Assembly (NCBI RefSeq): GCF_001653755.1
Contig: NZ_CP015125.1
Location: forward strand, 2,613,501 to 2,677,500
Direction of reading: 5' to 3'
Length of the DNA stretch: 64,000 nt
Source: Dokdonia donghaensis DSW-1
GTDB lineage: Bacteria; Bacteroidota; Bacteroidia; Flavobacteriales; Flavobacteriaceae
Shown here: piece by piece, positions 17,481 to 26,720 of the stretch
Position numbering within the stretch: the stretch's first letter is position 1
Layout of the letters: each line of letters starts with the position of its first letter
Translations under genes and position numbers: made by a program
The notes under the pieces: generated by a model
Databases searched by the model: none
Seen by the model: the letters and a program-made list of their open reading frames with translations, nothing else
What the model was told of the DNA's origin: nothing

Positions 17481-19583
17481 ATGAATCCCACATTTTTACA
17501 AACTCCCATAGATTACCTTAAAGGCGTAGGTCCTAACAGAGCAGACTTATTGCGCTCTGAGCTGGGTATCCACACCTTTCAGGACTTGATGCATCTCTTC
17601 CCGCACAGGTATATAGATAAAACGCGCTATTATAAAATAAGTGAACTGGAGCGTAGCAATGCAGAGGTGCAAATTATAGGGAAGTTTACCAGTATGAAAA
17701 TGGTAGAGGGTAAAGGTCGCAGGCTTGTGGCGACCTTTAGAGACGATGGCGGGCAAATGGAGCTAGTATGGTTTAGAGGTCATAAATGGATTAAGGAGGC
17801 TATTAAAATGAATACGCCTTATGTAATTTTTGGAAAATGCAATTATTACAACGGTAAATTCTCGATGCCACACCCAGAGATGGAACTACTTTCTGAGCAC
17901 GAAAAAAGCATAAGATCTGCTATGCAACCTGTGTACCCATCTACCGAAAAATTATCTAATCGTGGCATCACAAATAAGGTGGTAAACGGAGTGATGCAAA
18001 CCCTCTTTATGGAGGCGAAAAATCACCTCTTTGAGAGCCTCTCAAAACCCCTTGTTACAGAGCTCAAATTAATGCCAAAAAGAGAGGCACTTTTTAACGT
18101 TCATTTTCCGCAATCTCAAGAGCATCTTGCACGTGCTCAATACCGATTAAAATTTGAAGAATTTTTTTATATCCAGTTGCAACTTGCCTTTAAAAATGTA
18201 AACCATAAGACCAAAATAAAAGGGTATCCTTTTGAGAAAGTTGGTCCCATTTTTACGACCTTTTATAATGACCATTTACCCTTTGAGTTAACCGATGCAC
18301 AAAAACGTGTTCTTAAAGAAATACGTCACGACCTAGGTACAAATGCACAAATGAACAGGCTTTTACAAGGAGATGTAGGTTCTGGGAAGACCATCGTAGC
18401 GCTTATGTCAATGTTAATGGCACTTGACAACGATTTTCAGGCTTGTTTAATGGCACCTACTGCCATCCTGGCAGTCCAGCACTATCAAGGATTATTAGAG
18501 TTATGTAAAGAACTGAATACCAGTATTTCATTACTTCAAGGTTCAACCAAAGCTTCAGAACGTAAAATTATACACGAGCAGCTCGAAAATGGTGAGCTAG
18601 ACATCCTTATAGGCACACACGCGCTACTAGAAGACAAGGTGAAATTTAAGAATCTTGGCCTCGCAGTGATAGATGAGCAACACCGTTTTGGGGTAAAGCA
18701 ACGCAGTAAGTTATGGCACAAAAATGAGTACCCACCGCACGTACTTGTGATGACCGCCACCCCTATCCCCCGCACCCTTGCGATGACCGTTTATGGTGAT
18801 CTAGATGTGAGTATAATTGACGAGTTACCACCGGGCAGAAAAGCCATAAAAACGGTGCATAGATATGATGCAAATAGACTCAAAGTTTTTAAGTTTATAA
18901 GAGATGAAATTGCCCTAGGTAGACAGGTCTATATTGTGTACCCATTAATACAAGAATCTGAGGCGATGGATTACAAAGATTTGATGGATGGCTACGAGAG
19001 TATTTCACGTGAATTTCCGATGCCAGAATATCAGATTTCTATCGTGCACGGAAAGATGAAACCAGACGATAAAGAGATTGAAATGAATCGCTTTATAAAA
19101 GGTGAAACTCAAATTATGGTCGCCACAACCGTAATAGAAGTTGGCGTAAATGTTCCTAACGCTTCTGTGATGATTATTGAGAGTGCAGAGCGTTTTGGGT
19201 TAAGCCAGTTACACCAGCTGCGTGGTCGTGTAGGTCGAGGTGCAGAGCAAAGCTATTGCATCCTTATGACCAGTCACAAACTCTCTAGCGATAGTAAAGT
19301 GCGCCTAGAGACAATGACAGGTACAAATGATGGTTTTGAAATAGCAGAGGTAGATCTAAAGCTACGAGGTCCAGGCGACATTACAGGAACCCAGCAAAGT
19401 GGCGCGCTCAACCTTAAAATAGCAGATATTATACGTGACAATGACATTCTAAAGGTAGCCAGAAGCTACGCCTGGCAACTGGTAAAAGACGATCCTAAGT
19501 TTGAGAAAGAAGAAAACCAGATCATACGCTTTATGTATGCCCAGATGATGAAGTTTAAGAATATCTGGAGTTATATCTCTTGA
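17481..19583 (+). CDS. recG: ATP-dependent DNA helicase RecG
   Basis: 700 residues, normal length. An N-terminal wedge/OB domain (about 1-250) is followed by the two helicase lobes: Walker A GDVGSGKT near 296, DEQH box near 397, TATPIPRTL near 422, and the C-terminal motif VGRGAEQSYC plus TRG-like GPGDITGTQQSG near 632. RecG remodels stalled replication forks and Holliday junctions. The ATG at 17481 matches the family start (MNPTFLQTPIDYLKGVG). Its TGA abuts the stop of the convergent TlpA-like gene with zero spacing. Confidence 0.97.
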   Translation: MNPTFLQTPIDYLKGVGPNRADLLRSELGIHTFQDLMHLFPHRYIDKTRYYKISELERSNAEVQIIGKFTSMKMVEGKGRRLVATFRDDGGQMELVWFRGHKWIKEAIKMNTPYVIFGKCNYYNGKFSMPHPEMELLSEHEKSIRSAMQPVYPSTEKLSNRGITNKVVNGVMQTLFMEAKNHLFESLSKPLVTELKLMPKREALFNVHFPQSQEHLARAQYRLKFEEFFYIQLQLAFKNVNHKTKIKGYPFEKVGPIFTTFYNDHLPFELTDAQKRVLKEIRHDLGTNAQMNRLLQGDVGSGKTIVALMSMLMALDNDFQACLMAPTAILAVQHYQGLLELCKELNTSISLLQGSTKASERKIIHEQLENGELDILIGTHALLEDKVKFKNLGLAVIDEQHRFGVKQRSKLWHKNEYPPHVLVMTATPIPRTLAMTVYGDLDVSIIDELPPGRKAIKTVHRYDANRLKVFKFIRDEIALGRQVYIVYPLIQESEAMDYKDLMDGYESISREFPMPEYQISIVHGKMKPDDKEIEMNRFIKGETQIMVATTVIEVGVNVPNASVMIIESAERFGLSQLHQLRGRVGRGAEQSYCILMTSHKLSSDSKVRLETMTGTNDGFEIAEVDLKLRGPGDITGTQQSGALNLKIADIIRDNDILKVARSYAWQLVKDDPKFEKEENQIIRFMYAQMMKFKNIWSYIS

Positions 19584-20834
19584 TTACTCTAAAAGCAACC
19601 CCGTTACAAAATCCTTAAAATCTTTTTCAAACTCAAGATACTTCCCCCCTGTCGCTTTACCGTTATACCCAGTATGTATGCGCCTCACAGCTCCTTTTTT
19701 ATCTATATAAATTGTGGTTGGGTATGAAAGAAAGTGATTAAGCATAGGCAATGTTTTTGCAGCAGCAGCCTTGTCTGCTCCTTGCCCATACTGTGCCAAG
19801 AGCACCGGATAAGGAAGCTCTAACCTATCTTTAAGGCGTTTTATACTCTTGCGCGCAGCCTCTTCTGTTTTTGCATATTCATAAGCCAGACCTATGACTG
19901 CAAGATCTTTTGATGGATTCGTTTTTAGATAATCCCTATAAAACTTAGACTCCTCTATACAGTTAGGACACCAAGAGCCCAATATCTGCACAAGCACGAC
20001 TTTATTTATAAACCGCTCATCTTGCAGAGAAATGATATTCCCGCTTTCATCTGGAAAGGCAAAGTCAACACGATCATAGCCTTCTTTGAGATATGTAAGA
20101 TTCTTTGCATCTGGCAACTCATAAGTGTCGTTACGTTTTGCTACAAAAGGCTCTTTCCAATGATTACCGCTATAAAAATCACCTTGCATCGTACTATCTG
20201 TTACGGTAGCCACAAATAGAAAAGCGTGTGCCCCGTCAAAGGTAGAGAGACGCATCTCATCACCATTAATCCTACCCTCAAGATACCTATAATCTCCGGT
20301 GGTTGTTCTAAAAGTACCTGTTACAACAGCTCCCGCACGCTTAAACATACCCTTTGCAATGTAACGATCTTCTTCACTCTCTGGGCTAAAAACTGTTTCC
20401 CAACTACCTGTGACATTCACATACGGCGGCTTATCATCTTCTTGAGTATACTCAGTAATAAAACGTACTGAGTCTCCATACACCATCTTAAAAGGGACTA
20501 TGCGATCAAGACTGGGCTTTATAAAATTACCCGTTATTAGGTTTCCGCTTTCGCGAAAGCGTCCAGAAAAATATCCCTCAAAAACTGGAGTTTGAATACG
20601 TACACTATCACCCGTAATCGTTATCTCATCTACCAGAATGCGCTCTTCGGCATTATGTATAGCAAGTGTCCCGTCTTCAAAAGACTCAAAGACAAAAGGT
20701 AACTCCTCATTATCTTGAACTGCTAGTGTAGCACGCCACACACCTTCTTTAATACCTTTATTTACTGGCGAATGCACGTCTTTTTTACAAGAAAACAAAC
20801 TAGCCAAAACTAAAATGATCAATATTTTATTCAT
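19584..20834 (-). CDS. TlpA-like thioredoxin-domain lipoprotein
   Basis: 416 residues. N-terminal lipoprotein signal MNKILIILVLASLFSC (Cys 16). Residues 25-235 are a beta-rich region of unknown role. The C-terminal redoxin domain has LGSWCPNCIEES near 288-299, an intact CxxC, and the cis-Pro segment LSYPTTIYIDKKG near 370. It is likely a periplasm-facing thiol-disulfide reductase of the TlpA/ResA type. The palindrome at 20546 encodes RFRES (92-96) in the N-terminal region. It diverges from pheT; its end is flush with recG. Confidence 0.88.
   Translation of the reverse strand: MNKILIILVLASLFSCKKDVHSPVNKGIKEGVWRATLAVQDNEELPFVFESFEDGTLAIHNAEERILVDEITITGDSVRIQTPVFEGYFSGRFRESGNLITGNFIKPSLDRIVPFKMVYGDSVRFITEYTQEDDKPPYVNVTGSWETVFSPESEEDRYIAKGMFKRAGAVVTGTFRTTTGDYRYLEGRINGDEMRLSTFDGAHAFLFVATVTDSTMQGDFYSGNHWKEPFVAKRNDTYELPDAKNLTYLKEGYDRVDFAFPDESGNIISLQDERFINKVVLVQILGSWCPNCIEESKFYRDYLKTNPSKDLAVIGLAYEYAKTEEAARKSIKRLKDRLELPYPVLLAQYGQGADKAAAAKTLPMLNHFLSYPTTIYIDKKGAVRRIHTGYNGKATGGKYLEFEKDFKDFVTGLLLE
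20546..20561. repeat. 16-bp palindrome, copy 7 (inside TlpA-like gene)
   Basis: Exact copy, read as RFRES (residues 92-96). It is only 391 bp from copy 8, the closest pair in the window. Confidence 0.95.
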
Positions 20835-20936
20835 AAAACAAAGTTATAGTAACCGCAACTTTAAAAAAGACGTAACAATGACTTTATTACACAAGTGCAA
20901 AATATGCAGTTGTAAGTAATGAAATGGGGATATATA

Positions 20937-20952
20937 CGCTTTCGCGAAAGCG
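20937..20952. repeat. 16-bp palindrome, copy 8 (upstream of pheT)
   Basis: Exact copy in the divergent TlpA-like/pheT intergenic region, with the ACGC...GCGT extension. It ends 32 bp before the -33 TTG of the pheT promoter, a position where a bound protein could act on it. Confidence 0.95.
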
Positions 20953-20984
20953 TAAAAAACTACACAGATACTCTCGCTTCTCCT

Positions 20985-21014
20985 TTGCCTACTTGCTTAC
21001 TTATCCTATATTTG
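20985..21014 (+). promoter_or_regulatory. pheT promoter (Bacteroidota consensus)
   Basis: TTG (20985-20987), 19-nt spacer, TATATTTG (21007-21014): a full match to TTG-N19-TAnnTTTG. Transcription would start near 21020, about 19 nt before the pheT ATG. Confidence 0.75.
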
Positions 21015-21038
21015 CCTACTTCAAAAAGCTCCATTTTT

Positions 21039-23465
21039 ATGAAAATTTCTTACAACTGGTTAAAGCAGTTTATTGATATAGATTGGGATGCCGAAAAAAC
21101 TGGCGAACTCCTAACAGACCTAGGTCTAGAGATAGAAGGTATAGATACATACCAAAGTGTAAAAGGCGGTCTAGAAGGGATTGTAATAGGTCACGTGCTT
21201 ACCTGCGAGCAACACAGCAATGCAGATAAGCTTAAAGTTACCACGGTAGACATAGGTGGCGAGGCTCCTTTACAGATAGTTTGTGGTGCGCCAAATGTAG
21301 CCACAGGTCAAAAAGTACCCGTTGCAACTATAGGCACTACCTTATACACAGAAGAAGGTGAAGCGTGGAAAATTAAGAAAGGAAAAATACGTGGTGAGGA
21401 ATCTCACGGTATGATCTGTGCCGAAGATGAGCTAGGTCTAGGTAAGAGTCACGATGGTATTATGATACTAGACGAGGCACTTGTACCAGGTACACCAGCT
21501 GCTCAAGTCTTTGAAATAGAAAATGATCAAGTTTTTGAAATAGGTCTTACGCCTAACCGTGCAGATGCTATGAGCCACTGGGGTGTTGCCCGTGATCTAA
21601 AAGCTGGATTGTTACAGAAAGAGATAAACAAAGGACTTATCACTCCATCTACCTCTTCTTTTAAAATAGAAAAGCGTGTACATAAAATAGATGTAGATGT
21701 ACTAGACTCAGAAAAAGCACCACGCTACGCGGGAGTTGTAATAAGCGGTCTAAAGGTACAAGACTCTCCAGAGTGGTTACAGCACAGACTCAAAGCTATA
21801 GGCCTCTCGCCTATTAATAATATTGTAGATGCGACTAATTATGTACTTCACGAGCTAGGGCAACCGCTACACGCCTTTGACCTTAGTAAAATCACTGGAG
21901 AAAAGATTGAGGTGCGCACACTTGAAGCTGGAACAAAGTTTACAACACTAGACGGTGTAGAACGTGAACTGCACGAAGATGATCTTATGATCTGTGATGC
22001 AGAGAAGCCTATGTGTATTGCCGGAGTTTTTGGCGGTTTACATAGTGGCGTTTCAGAAAATACAAATGCCATCTTTTTAGAAAGCGCTTACTTTAACCCT
22101 GTGGCTGTGCGTAAAACAGCAAAGCGCCACGGACTTAATACAGACGCATCTTTCCGTTTTGAGAGAGGTATAGACCCTAATATTACTGAGTATGCGCTTA
22201 CGAGAGCTGCCATACTTATTATGGAGATTGCCGGTGGAGAGATTACAAGCGAGATAGTAGATATCTACCCTAAAAAGATAGAAGACCAGCAGGTGTTCTT
22301 AAACTTTGATAATACTACAAAACTTATAGGCCAAGAATTACCTCGTGAGGTGATTAAAGAAATTTTAATGTCACTAGATATTAAAATTAATAACGTAACA
22401 GAAAGTGGTATAGGTATGACCATACCAGCTTTTAGAAATGATGTAACGAGAGAGGCAGATGTTATAGAAGAGATACTACGTGTATACGGTTATAACAACA
22501 TCACTTTTGGCAACAAGCTTAATGCTACCGTATCATCTACCTCAAAATTTGATGATCACAGAGTAAGTGATGTAGTGGGTAATCAACTCGCGGCACAAGG
22601 CTTTTATGAGATGATGGCAAACAGCCTTACCACTCCAGCCTACACAACACTCTCTGAAAATCTTAAAGATGCATACAATGTAGAGATGCTTAACCCGCTA
22701 GGTAAAGAACTTAGTGTAATGAGACAGTCTATGCTGTTTTCTGGACTTGAAGCAATCTCGTACAATGTAAATCGCCGTCGTAGTGATATAAAGCTCTTTG
22801 AGTTTGGAAAAACATATCACAATTACCCAGGTGAGCGCAAGGAAGATAAGCACCTTGCATTATTTGTAACAGGTAATCGCAACAGTGAGTCTTGGACGGG
22901 TACTAGCACTCCTACTAACTTCTTTTACTTAAAAGGCATTGTGACATCAGTACTAGAAAAACTTAATATTACCAGAGTACGTCCTTCGAGTGTAAAAAAT
23001 GATTTATTTTCTGAAGCTGTAGGTTTATCTCTTGGAAAACAAGAAGTGGTAACCTACGGTATTGTAAAGAAAAGTGTTTTGAAGAAATTTGACATTTCTC
23101 AAGACGTATACTTTGCAGATTTTAACTGGGACGCGATTTTAGAGATTGCTGCTCGTAATAAAGTACGCTTTAAAGATATTCCAAAGTATCCATCTGTGCG
23201 TAGAGACTTTGCCTTATTACTTGACACAAAGGTTCAGTTTGAGGAGGTTGCAACGCTTGCAAAACAAACAGAAAAGCAACTACTCAAAGAAGTAAACCTT
23301 TTTGACGTATATGAGGGTAGAAACTTGCCAGAAGGAAAGAAAAGTTATGCTGTGAGCTTCTTACTACAAGATGAAAACAAAACACTCACAGATAAGAATA
23401 TTGACAAAGTGATGAGCAAATTGCAACAGCGATTTGAAAAAGAACTAGGCGCAACACTTAGATAA
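21039..23465 (+). CDS. pheT: phenylalanine--tRNA ligase beta subunit
   Basis: 808 residues from the ATG at 21039 (MKISYNWLKQFIDIDWD), which matches the PheT family start and lies just downstream of a consensus promoter; the frame is open 40 codons further back to 20919, but that part contains the promoter and palindrome and is not coding. Domains in order: N-terminal tRNA-binding OB fold (about 40-150, with VCGAPNVATGQKVPVA), B3/B4 editing region (about 205-385), B5 (about 405-475), core catalytic-like domain, and the C-terminal anticodon-binding FDX-ACB domain (about 715-808, YPSVRRDFALLLD). It forms the alpha2beta2 enzyme with PheS, encoded elsewhere. A strong terminator follows. Confidence 0.97.
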   Translation: MKISYNWLKQFIDIDWDAEKTGELLTDLGLEIEGIDTYQSVKGGLEGIVIGHVLTCEQHSNADKLKVTTVDIGGEAPLQIVCGAPNVATGQKVPVATIGTTLYTEEGEAWKIKKGKIRGEESHGMICAEDELGLGKSHDGIMILDEALVPGTPAAQVFEIENDQVFEIGLTPNRADAMSHWGVARDLKAGLLQKEINKGLITPSTSSFKIEKRVHKIDVDVLDSEKAPRYAGVVISGLKVQDSPEWLQHRLKAIGLSPINNIVDATNYVLHELGQPLHAFDLSKITGEKIEVRTLEAGTKFTTLDGVERELHEDDLMICDAEKPMCIAGVFGGLHSGVSENTNAIFLESAYFNPVAVRKTAKRHGLNTDASFRFERGIDPNITEYALTRAAILIMEIAGGEITSEIVDIYPKKIEDQQVFLNFDNTTKLIGQELPREVIKEILMSLDIKINNVTESGIGMTIPAFRNDVTREADVIEEILRVYGYNNITFGNKLNATVSSTSKFDDHRVSDVVGNQLAAQGFYEMMANSLTTPAYTTLSENLKDAYNVEMLNPLGKELSVMRQSMLFSGLEAISYNVNRRRSDIKLFEFGKTYHNYPGERKEDKHLALFVTGNRNSESWTGTSTPTNFFYLKGIVTSVLEKLNITRVRPSSVKNDLFSEAVGLSLGKQEVVTYGIVKKSVLKKFDISQDVYFADFNWDAILEIAARNKVRFKDIPKYPSVRRDFALLLDTKVQFEEVATLAKQTEKQLLKEVNLFDVYEGRNLPEGKKSYAVSFLLQDENKTLTDKNIDKVMSKLQQRFEKELGATLR

Positions 23466-23484
23466 TCACTTTTCAAATTACTTC

Positions 23485-23522
23485 AAGTCCCAAATTCTTA
23501 ATAGAATTTGGGACTTTTTTTA
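23485..23522 (+). terminator. pheT terminator
   Basis: A 13-bp stem (AGTCCCAAATTCT at 23486-23498 with its complement at 23503-23515), loop TAAT, followed by a run of seven Ts. Confidence 0.93.
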
Positions 23523-23632
23523 TGATATAGAATTTCGACATCTACTAATTAAATAAACACAGTGTATTGCTCTCAAAACCTTAACACATTTGTTTAATAG
23601 TTTCAATAATTTTGTGCAGTACGACCAGTGCA

Positions 23633-23663
23633 TTGACATTGCGGCTTTTGTATTGTATATTTA
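23633..23663 (+). promoter_or_regulatory. promoter of the following two-gene unit
   Basis: TTG (23633-23635), 20-nt spacer, TATATTTA (23656-23663), 15 nt before the ATG at 23678. One mismatch to the consensus -7 box. Confidence 0.55.
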
Positions 23664-23677
23664 GTAGAAAAAAAGAG

Positions 23678-24400
23678 ATGCTATTAACCAGAACAAACAT
23701 TCACGATAAATTATTACGTGAGCGCAGCAAGAGTGAGCAAGAACAAGATATTCTGGCTCAAGTAGAAGCTATTTTTACACAAGACCGCTTTCGCGAAAGC
23801 GGAATCATAAAAACCCTTAATAGCCCTTCAGGCTCAGGTTACAATGAGTTTAATATAGACTTACTAGCAACCGAAAATATCTTCCATATTAAACAAATAG
23901 AGAAGATTTGTATAGATTACAGACTTCGCTTTCTAGATACAAAGTACTTTAAAGGTAAATATCCACAGCAAGCGCTAGACAATATTAAATATCTTGAAAA
24001 CACGCACAATACAGAGCTAGATGGTTTTAAAATAATAGCTCCGTCAAAAATGTTTGTACTCGAAAAAGCAGATGACCCTTTACTTTTTGCCCCTATGGGT
24101 AATGGCTATTACTACCTCATACATAAATGGGGAAATGATCTTAACCCCTTTAGAAAGCAGTGGGCTTGGTCATTTAAATCTTTTGAAAATCTAATTGTAA
24201 CCACACTTTTAATAAGTCTAGTCGCTACTATGCTTATACCAGACGGTCTTTTTACAAAGAATCAAGATTTAAGTCAAGATGTTATGGTCTTTTTCTTTAT
24301 GTTTAAGTCTATAGGAGCTATTGTATTATTTTATGCCTTTGCATTAGGTAAAAATTTCAATAAAGCGATATGGAATAGCACTTACGATAAAACAAGATAA
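23678..24400 (+). CDS. conserved flavobacterial membrane protein, unknown function
   Basis: 240 residues from the ATG at 23678; the longer frame to 23612 runs through the promoter. The N-terminal 160 residues are soluble, beginning with a charged helix (NIHDKLLRERSKSEQEQDI), with YKYF-like and WGNDLNPFRKQW segments; two membrane helices follow near 168-187 and 202-222. I do not recognise the family. The palindrome at 23786 encodes RFRES (37-41). The DUF2007 protein follows after 4 nt, so both share a transcript. Confidence 0.7.
   Translation: MLLTRTNIHDKLLRERSKSEQEQDILAQVEAIFTQDRFRESGIIKTLNSPSGSGYNEFNIDLLATENIFHIKQIEKICIDYRLRFLDTKYFKGKYPQQALDNIKYLENTHNTELDGFKIIAPSKMFVLEKADDPLLFAPMGNGYYYLIHKWGNDLNPFRKQWAWSFKSFENLIVTTLLISLVATMLIPDGLFTKNQDLSQDVMVFFFMFKSIGAIVLFYAFALGKNFNKAIWNSTYDKTR
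23786..23801. repeat. 16-bp palindrome, copy 9 (inside unknown membrane protein gene)
   Basis: Exact copy, read as RFRES (residues 37-41). Confidence 0.95.
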
Positions 24401-24404
24401 CTAT

Positions 24405-24923
24405 ATGAGTATACTACCAGATTTCCGTTATGAGAAGATCCACACTGGGTCTGCCATTGAGACTAAGCGTTTACAGATCATTCTAGAAGAACAAGGAATC
24501 CCTAGTATACTAAGAGATGATAATGAGAGTGCAAAGCTAGCCGGCTATGCACTAGGCTCTCCAGATCAATCTAGATTACTGGTTGACAAAGAACATCTTG
24601 TAAAAGCTAAGCATATTGTAGCAGCCACACTAGAAGATTTTAAAACAAATGCCCTCACAGATGATGAGCTCAACTCACTCTCACAAGAAGAATCGCAAAG
24701 TACACCCATAAAAACAATCACTAGAAATACTACAGAAAAGGAAAAGCCAGGAGTATCTCCTGGCCGTCTTATCTTTTATGTACTCTTCTTATTATACTCC
24801 TTATGGCGCTTATCACCTTTATTAAAAGGTGAAGAGTTACCTATGCTTCGCATTATAATAAGCGGTGCGTTAAGTATATTCTGTATTTATATGCTCATCT
24901 CTTACTTCAGTAATAAAAAGTAA
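24405..24923 (+). CDS. DUF2007 domain membrane protein
   Basis: 172 residues. The first 80 residues match the DUF2007 (putative signal-transducing) fold: YEKIHTGSAIETKRLQIILEEQGIPSILRDDN followed by LLVDKEHLVKAKHIV. A linker with Ser/Thr/Lys leads to two membrane segments near 124-140 and 148-166. DUF2007 resembles the small PII-like ferredoxin folds but has no proven ligand. It is the second gene of a pair and runs toward the convergent ABC-F gene with only 10 nt between stops. Confidence 0.8.
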   Translation: MSILPDFRYEKIHTGSAIETKRLQIILEEQGIPSILRDDNESAKLAGYALGSPDQSRLLVDKEHLVKAKHIVAATLEDFKTNALTDDELNSLSQEESQSTPIKTITRNTTEKEKPGVSPGRLIFYVLFLLYSLWRLSPLLKGEELPMLRIIISGALSIFCIYMLISYFSNKK

Positions 24924-24933
24924 GGGGAGTAAC

Positions 24934-26553
24934 CTACTCGTACATCGCCATACGCTGCTCTCTGATGCTCTTATCACTCATATACTCATCAAAGTTCATA
25001 AAGCGATCTATAACTCCTTTAGGAGTAAGCTCTATCACACGGTTACCTACTGTGCTTGCAAACTCGTGATCGTGTGTTGTGAGCATTACAGTACCCTTAA
25101 AGTTTTTAAGCGCATTGTTAAACGCTGTAATAGACTCAAGATCTAAGTGGTTTGTAGGTTCATCTACCATTAAGATATTTGCACGCTTCATCATCATTTT
25201 TGAAATCATACAGCGCACTTTTTCTCCCCCAGATAAAACATCAGATTTTTTAAGAGCTTCTTCGCCAGAAAAAATCATTTTACCTAAGAAACCTCTTAAG
25301 AAAACCTCTTCTCTCTCCTCTTCTGTTTGTGCGTACTGGCGCAGCCAGTCTACAAGGTTAAGGGTCCCATCTTGAAAGTATGATGAGTTATCTAGTGGCA
25401 GGTAAGATTGTGTTGTTGTTACTCCAAAATCAAAACTACCGCTATCTGGAGTTTGATTACCATTTATAATCTCATAAAATGCTGTAGTAGCACGACTATC
25501 ACGAGAGAATAATACTGCTTTATCTCCTTTATTTAAGTTTATATCTACGCCCTTAAATAGTGTATCCCCATCTAGACTTGCGGTAAGACCAGCACAATTA
25601 AAAATCTGATCTCCAGCCTCACGATCTCTGTCAAATATAATACCTGGGTAACGACGGCTAGATGGCTTAATTTCTTCTATATTAAGTTTATCTATCATCT
25701 TTTTACGAGATGTAGCTTGCTTAGATTTTGCAACGTTTGCAGAGAATCTAGCGATAAACTCTTGTAATTCCTTTTTCTTCTCTTCGGCTTTTTTGTTTTG
25801 CTGTGCTCGTTGTCTCGCTGCTAGTTGAGATGACTCATACCAGAAGGTATAGTTACCACTATAGTGAGTGATCTTACCGTGATCTATATCTGATATGTGT
25901 GTACAAACTGCATCAAGAAAGTGACGGTCGTGAGATACTACAATCACACAATTCTCATAGTTTGCCAGGAAGTTTTCTAACCAAGCAATCGTTTCATAAT
26001 CCAGGTCGTTTGTAGGCTCATCCATAATAAGCACATCTGGATTACCAAAAAGTGCTTGCGCAATTAAGACACGTACACGCTGCTTACCATCTAGATCTGC
26101 CATAGATGTGTGGTGAAGTTCCTCTTTTATACCAAGGTTAGATAGCATTGTAGCTGCGTCACTATCTGCATTCCACCCATTCATCTCTTCAAATTGAACC
26201 TGAAGCTCTCCTATACGGTCTGCATTCTCATCAGAATAGTCTGCATATAATGCATCAATCTCAGATTTGATTTTATATAATGGCTTATTACCCATTACCA
26301 CAGTCTCAAGTACGGCAAACTCATCATAAGCATAATGATTTTGCTCAAGTACAGACATACGTTTTCCTGGCTCTAGATGAACGTGACCAGAGGTAGGGTC
26401 TTGCTTTCCTGTTAATATTTTAAGGAACGTAGACTTCCCTGCACCATTTGCACCTATAATACCATAGCAATTGCCATTAAGAAACGAGGTGTTTACCTCG
26501 TCAAATAAAACGCGTTTACCAAATTGAACCGAAAGATTAGAAACTGATAACAT
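24934..26553 (-). CDS. ABC-F family ATPase (YbiT-like) with degenerate second ATP site
   Basis: 539 residues, soluble, two ABC domains, no membrane part: ABC-F class, which acts on ribosomes. It aligns closely with E. coli YbiT (NCYGIIGANGAGKST, CVIVVSHDRHFLDAVCTHISD, the RFSANVAKSKQATSRKKMIDKL linker). NBD1 has intact Walker A (34-42) and Walker B (IMDEPTNDLD near 175) but a weak signature (DGKQRVRVLIAQAL). NBD2 has an intact signature LSGGEKVR near 437 and Walker B VDEPTNHLD, but its Walker A is replaced by FSRDSRATTAF near 348. So only the composite site NBD1-WalkerA/NBD2-signature seems able to hydrolyse ATP. Probably a translation factor, not a transporter. Confidence 0.93.
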   Translation of the reverse strand: MLSVSNLSVQFGKRVLFDEVNTSFLNGNCYGIIGANGAGKSTFLKILTGKQDPTSGHVHLEPGKRMSVLEQNHYAYDEFAVLETVVMGNKPLYKIKSEIDALYADYSDENADRIGELQVQFEEMNGWNADSDAATMLSNLGIKEELHHTSMADLDGKQRVRVLIAQALFGNPDVLIMDEPTNDLDYETIAWLENFLANYENCVIVVSHDRHFLDAVCTHISDIDHGKITHYSGNYTFWYESSQLAARQRAQQNKKAEEKKKELQEFIARFSANVAKSKQATSRKKMIDKLNIEEIKPSSRRYPGIIFDRDREAGDQIFNCAGLTASLDGDTLFKGVDINLNKGDKAVLFSRDSRATTAFYEIINGNQTPDSGSFDFGVTTTQSYLPLDNSSYFQDGTLNLVDWLRQYAQTEEEREEVFLRGFLGKMIFSGEEALKKSDVLSGGEKVRCMISKMMMKRANILMVDEPTNHLDLESITAFNNALKNFKGTVMLTTHDHEFASTVGNRVIELTPKGVIDRFMNFDEYMSDKSIREQRMAMYE

Positions 26554-26670
26554 AAAATTGTCTGTTTAGAGCCTGCAAAAATACCTATAATTAAAGAAAT
26601 TTTAAACATTAGAATAGTAAAATGCTTTTAACGTGGCTTTAACAACTTAAACACACCGTTAAACTTATTT

Positions 26671-26699
26671 TTGAGAACAATGCGCTATGCTTACCTTTA
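26671..26699 (+). promoter_or_regulatory. probable promoter of the following lipoprotein gene
   Basis: TTG (26671-26673), 18-nt spacer, TACCTTTA (26692-26699), 21 nt before the ATG at 26721. Spacer one short and last base off consensus. Confidence 0.45.
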
Positions 26700-26720
26700 G
26701 AGCATAAATTAATACCCTAT

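Noticed and set aside
20919..21038. N-terminal extension of PheT with RFRESV
   Set aside because: The stretch contains the palindrome and a full consensus promoter; PheT proteins begin at MKISYNWLK.
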